Origin: Numida meleagris
Taxonomy: Eukaryota; Chordata; Aves; Galliformes; Numididae
DNA length: 64,000 nucleotides
Reading direction: 5' to 3'
NCBI RefSeq assembly: GCF_002078875.1
Contig: NC_034410.1
Span: forward strand, 80,365,794 to 80,429,793
In this document: one piece after another, positions 60,856 through 64,000 of the stretch
Layout: each line of letters begins with the position of its first letter
Numbering within the stretch: position 1 is the stretch's first letter
Made by a program: the position numbers and the translations under genes
Notes under the pieces: generated by a model
Databases searched by the model: none
The model's input: only the letters and a program-made list of their open reading frames with translations
What the model was told of the DNA's origin: nothing

Positions 60856-63800
60856 GTGGCAGTACAACACACCAGCCAGTCTAACACACTGCTGGAAGAT
60901 ACACTGGAGAAAAGATCTGACACATGTCCTTTCAGTCCAGTGATAGATTTCCTGTGGCTTGTGGCTGCTGTGGGTGTTCAACAGCTGAGATATACCACTG
61001 CATAGTGTTGTCATTTTGTAATCAAAGTGCATAAATATCAATTACAGCATTTCTATTTGGTAATAATGAGCAACATCTTTTAGGGAGATAATATGTGTGG
61101 TCATTTGCACAAATGTACTCATTGCCAGACTTATAGTCAATACTTTCAAAATTTAGGTGAAAATATTGCAGATATTTAATGATTTTCCTATCAGGAATGA
61201 AAGGTCTGATTTTATAATCAGGGTGAAACTCGTTTGAAGCAATGCCAGCTGTCTGCGCTGCGAAACTAACACAAAAGAAAACTTTAAAAAAGTAATAAAA
61301 TATAGCTGATTACATGTCTTTATTTGTACTAAGGCAGTGCACTGAGATCTCCAGAAGGGTATAAATCTTTTAGACATGGATAAGCTTTATCATGGTAGAA
61401 AATGGATGAATAAGTGAAGTTAAAACTGATAATTATGGTTGCCTGATCACACTACTCATTTGATTTTGGCTATCCTCCTAATTATTTCTAAGTTCCTTCC
61501 ATCAGCTTTAAATCTGCCTGCATAACTGTTTTTAAACATGGTTTTTAAAACCAGCTTTAAACCTCCTGCCACATATCACCTGATTTATTGGGGACTTCAC
61601 AAGACACATTGATATAGATGCCCAGCATTTTTCAAAGGTTTCTCCCACATTTGCAGCCAGATGAAAAATTTCATTTGTATATTTACTTCCTTTCATAGTT
61701 TAAGAAGGCCTTCACCTCTATCAGAAATATAAAATAAATAATTATAAAAAAAATACTGACCAATTTTTCAGTATATTTAAAACTGTTATATGTATCTCTT
61801 CTTTCTTCCTTTGAATGCTGCTACAAGAATGAATGAAATGTTATTGTTTTCTGTTGTTTTACTAAAAATTCTTTTCATAGGTCCCATTCCCAGGAGGCTT
61901 GCCAGATATTATTACAAATGTTAGTTTTCAAAGCATCTTTTAATTTTGCCCTCACAGGGCATCCTTGTATGCAGAGCAGAAGTCTGTGAGTAGAACCAAA
62001 ATTGCCTTGAGAATCAGCTACATTCTGTGTTTCTTGTAGCATTTTTCAGAATGCCTTCATGGCCTTAAAAGATCTTAGGGACACAATATATATTTTCTTG
62101 TGATGTTAGACTGTTGTACAAATAAATTTTGAAGTTCAGTTTATTTGACATGGTAAAAGCTTAGGAGCTGACATTAGAGTTTAGAACATTATATGATCTT
62201 TAAAAACTATAAGCTATTGCTAATTCAAATTATTTTTATTTCAAATTTATGACATGCAATCTCAATTCAACAAAGTAGTTAAATACACAAATGATTTTAA
62301 GCACATGAGTAGTTCTTGCTGAGTAGATTAAAATCACTTTGCACTATGTAAATGCTTAAATACCTTTGTGAATTAGGGCCTAAATTTTCTGCTGACTTGT
62401 ATGTCCTTTTCTTGATGTCTATGTTTTAAAACTGTACCTTTGTTCGATGAGAGCCGAATTGTGACTCCAATCTGGGACACATTTTTGCAACAAAACTTTT
62501 CAATTTAAGCTGTTGTTTCTCAGTCTGTTCAACTGTAATCAAAATATTGAGGTTATTTTTTAAAAAATTTCAAGGCTGAGATTTGAATATACTAAAAACA
62601 GCCTTTTGAATGATATCTAAATACTATGAAGCAACATTTATCTAATCTCATCATTTGTAGTTTACTTCCTGATCACATGCTCTTTTAATCAGCAAACATA
62701 AGGAATAGTCAACAGAAATGTGAGTGCAATAGAATATACAAATCAACAGCTGGATATTTTCATAGTAGAGCGTGATGCAAGCCTCCAAGGCATTTACTAG
62801 CAAAATGTCCTGTTGGTTTCACCTTATTCCCTACTCTGTGTGATAAGTAGTAAAAAAAAAAAGCAAGAACTCGCAGTAATGTACAAAGCAAATTTTGTCT
62901 TATGCTAAAAGATTTTTAGGTCACAAAATTGTGAATTCCTGTTCACATGTGTCAAGCATGTAAAAGTTAAGGTAAGTAGATGTGAATGTCAGGTTTTCAA
63001 GGCTGATGTTTGTACAAAAGTGATACAACAAATACTATGGTATCTGTTCAATATAATGAGAGATAACAGTGTCCATGAGTGCATTTATATCTGAATTTGC
63101 CTAAGTGCAATTAATTTTTCCTTTTCTCTTTTTAACTCAAACTACTCTAACTCAAGTTTAGATATAATATTAATTATCCATTAATTTATTCAATTAATTG
63201 TATTGTAATTACTTCTGCATGAAAATTTTGGGGGAAAATCTTATCCTTACTCTTTGAAACTTTTTGTGTCCTTCTTTTACAGCACCTGGGCCTGACTCTA
63301 ACCAATTCTGCAATTAGAATTTGGTAGCATGCTAAGAATCAGTTTTTGAATCACATGAAACATAAGAAAATGTTGTTAGTTCTTGTTTACAGCGGTATGG
63401 GTAAAGGATATTTTCATTTTTTAACAGCATGTCACCCAAAATAAACAAAACCTATCAGCATAGCAGATCAAGAAATGAATATAGAAAGGATGAAGGACAG
63501 CCATCCTCCAGGAATATATATTTTTATAGATAACATTGTTGGCATTTCTTTATGAAATAGATGCATTTTCAATAAACAAAGAAGAAATTTTGATATGAAA
63601 TTACCATCTGCATATAGCTATTACTGAAATTATGGAATTATGCATCTCATTGTGAGGTCAGAAATGTTTCACACTGAAATGCATCATAAGCTGCCATAGT
63701 GTGTTACAAAAATAAACAACATACTGGCTGTCAAACTGAAAATTTATATGGTTTTTTTTCCCTCTCGTTTACACTGCTTTCCATACATGAATTTGACAAA

Positions 63801-64000
63801 TGTGAGACTGAAATATACCCTTTCCCTTGGGGTTATTCTTGAGCTGTAAAATTATGAATGGCTGGAGAAAAATTATAAAACTGGGTTACAATAATGCAAA
63901 GGATGCATGAAACAATTCATAGTTCTTTGAAATGTAGGAATTCTGTGGTACTTCATGAAAAGATAGTACATACTAAAAAAGGAAAGCAGAGAGTCGTAGT

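Larger units (their letters stand above)
53996..64000. other. AT-rich unique DNA, no confirmed gene
   Basis: About 10 kb without a recognised gene or transposon. At 54229-54623 two plus-strand frames overlap in different registers without a known domain, in a slightly GC-richer patch. It also holds a 20-bp duplication at 55408-55447, a TA run near 56368-56384, an AAAAC tract at 57429-57462, a TAA microsatellite at 60024-60080 and an 18-bp tandem pair at 60820-60855. Confidence 0.5.

Overview
This window looks like a gene-poor, AT-rich stretch of a bird nuclear chromosome. Chicken or a close galliform relative fits best. The reasons are: many CR1 LINE fragments, most with the typical avian 3' end built on ATTCTATG units; a mariner fragment of the type known in chicken as Galluhop; and an alpharetrovirus-like provirus whose primer binding site is the tRNA-Trp type. 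I found no convincing host protein-coding gene, rRNA, tRNA or CRISPR array. Nearly all the recognisable content is transposable elements, so the window is best read as intergenic or deep intronic DNA.

Layout. 1-2 kb: a short CR1 tail and solo LTR-A (1449-1970). 2-11 kb: AT-rich unique DNA, with one short coding-like frame near 7 kb. 11.3-13.2 kb: a CR1 (+) split by a second CR1 (-). 13-16.5 kb: unique DNA with a GC-richer island near 15.5 kb. 16.6-17.9 kb: an old CR1 with reverse-transcriptase motifs. 18-28 kb: unique DNA. 28.2-28.7 kb: solo LTR-B. 31.16 kb: a strong CTCF-like motif. 32.4-37.7 kb: four CR1 fragments. 37.8-38.8 kb: a mariner 5' end split by solo LTR-C. 40.4-44.4 kb: a defective provirus on the minus strand. 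45.0-45.8 kb: a likely older LTR with 43-bp tandem repeats. 46.8 kb: a CR1 tail. 49.4-49.9 kb: solo LTR-D. 51.3-54.0 kb: a long CR1 with remnants of both ORFs, split by LTR-E. 54-64 kb: unique AT-rich DNA with microsatellites.

The most informative element is the provirus at 40383-44360. Its two 215-bp LTRs differ at only about four positions, yet gag has several stops and a frame change, and reverse transcriptase and most of env are absent. The simplest reading is that it was already defective when it inserted and was copied and packaged by a helper. The five LTRs of a second, unrelated ERV family are all solo. Four have 5-bp target duplications (three perfect, one with a single mismatch). 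Two of them sit inside other elements, so the relative order of insertions can be read from the sequence.
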